A stretch of DNA of 64,000 bases. Source: Cenococcum geophilum 1.58 (Eukaryota > Ascomycota > Dothideomycetes > Gloniales > Gloniaceae). Numbering within the stretch: position 1 is the first letter of the stretch; each line of letters begins with the position of its first letter. Below are positions 63,188 to 64,000 of this stretch, in pieces. Location: positions 6,105,092-6,169,091 of the forward strand of contig KV748176.1 of NCBI GenBank assembly GCA_001692895.1, read 5' to 3'. Under the pieces are notes generated by a model. It worked only from the letters and a program-made list of their open reading frames with translations, did not search any database and had not been told where the DNA came from. A program made the translations under genes and the position numbers.

Positions 63188-64000
63188 AGTTATAGGAATA
63201 TAATCTAAAGATTAATTAGATTATAGGTTAAGTTAATATTAGAGATACTTAATAATATAAGATATAATAATAGATTAAGTTAGTATAGTATTAAGTTAGA
63301 GCGATATATAAAGAGATTAAGCGAGGCTTAAGTTATATACTAAAGAAATACTATAAGTATAGCAAAAAACTATAGAGCCTAAAAAGTAAAAAGCTAGTAG
63401 ATTATATAGTATAGGACTATAAGATAGAGTTAGAACTAAGAATAAGTTTAAGGTTTTTTCTAACCTATAAGCTTATTTAAAAGGAGTTAAGAGTACTTGG
63501 GGAGTTTATTTAAGAGAACTTATAAAAGGGATATATTAGACTATTATAGTTATTAGTAGAATATCTAATATTATTTATACTAAAGAAAAACGGAAAACTT
63601 AGGTTATGCATTAACTATAAATAGTTAAATAGCATTACTTAAAAGGATAGGTATCCTTTACCCTTAATTAGCGAAATTTAGAATTAGATAGGTAATATAT
63701 AAATCTTTATAAAGATAGATCTAAGATAGGCGTACCATTAGATTAGAATTAAGGAAGGCAATAAATAAAAGGCAGCCTTTAGGTTAAAGGAGGGACTATA
63801 TAAACTATTAGTTATGTAATTTAGATTAATAAATATACCGGTAATATTCTAAAAACGAATTAATAGTATATTAGGAGAACACCTTAATAAATTTGTTATA
63901 GTATACCTTAACGATATTATTATCTACTTAATAACTAAAGAAGAATATAGGGAGCACGTTAAATAGGTCTTGTTGGTTACATAAGGTAATATTACGTAGC
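63188..64000 (+). mobile_element. Ty3/gypsy element A1, continuation (cut by window end)
   Basis: The sequence resumes exactly where A1 stopped at 28,497. It reads on into the protease/reverse-transcriptase region of the same family, colinear with A3 at about 44,010 down to 43,250 in reverse complement. The reverse-transcriptase catalytic region is near 63,890-63,930. The rest lies beyond the window. It is broken, with very many changes. Confidence 0.85.

Overview
The window comes from a filamentous ascomycete (Pezizomycotina). The evidence is short introns of about 44-165 nt with CTAAC-like branch sites, typical fungal gene families, and a 40-kb block degraded to TpA-rich sequence as repeat-induced point mutation (RIP) leaves it. 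I cannot fix the class or species from sequence alone.

Region 1 (1-23,700) is ordinary gene space with balanced base composition. I could build these spliced models: a secreted FAD-linked (berberine-bridge-like) oxidoreductase; a Zn2Cys6 transcription factor with an eroded 3' end; a ZIP zinc transporter (YKE4/SLC39A7-like); ribosome-biogenesis factor NOP16; an MFS sugar transporter; glutathione-dependent formaldehyde dehydrogenase with a 15-nt microexon; a small secreted cysteine-rich protein; an AhpC/TSA-type peroxiredoxin-like protein; and a SET-domain protein. They are mostly housekeeping genes and show no operon-like or cluster logic. Small DNA-transposon remains (pogo-like MITE, piggyBac-like and Tc1-like fragments), a TPR fragment and a probable PTH11-like relic lie between them. 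A 1.15-kb element with GC-rich terminal inverted repeats and an AT-rich interior full of CATATG-type palindromes sits 183 bp upstream of the formaldehyde dehydrogenase start codon.

Region 2 (about 23,700-64,000) has no intact host gene. It is a nest of transposons resolved here by target-site duplications (TSDs) and by undisrupted sister copies. A plus-strand Ty3/gypsy element (A1) is interrupted by a Tad-like LINE (17-bp TSD). The LINE is interrupted by gypsy A2 (TSD CTACC). A2 is interrupted by gypsy B (TSD TCTGC) and, separately, by gypsy C (TSD GTTGC). B is interrupted by gypsy A3 (TSD AGGTC). A1, A2 and A3 are one family. A 102-bp solo-LTR-like insert with TSD CTTAT sits in A1. All gypsy elements carry chromodomain-like C-termini (chromoviruses) and are broken fossils with very many RIP-type changes.

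The main points for a second look are the TIR/palindrome element, a shared palindrome module of about 50 bp found in three unrelated contexts, the 102-bp insert, the cysteine-rich secreted protein, and the fully ordered five-level nest.
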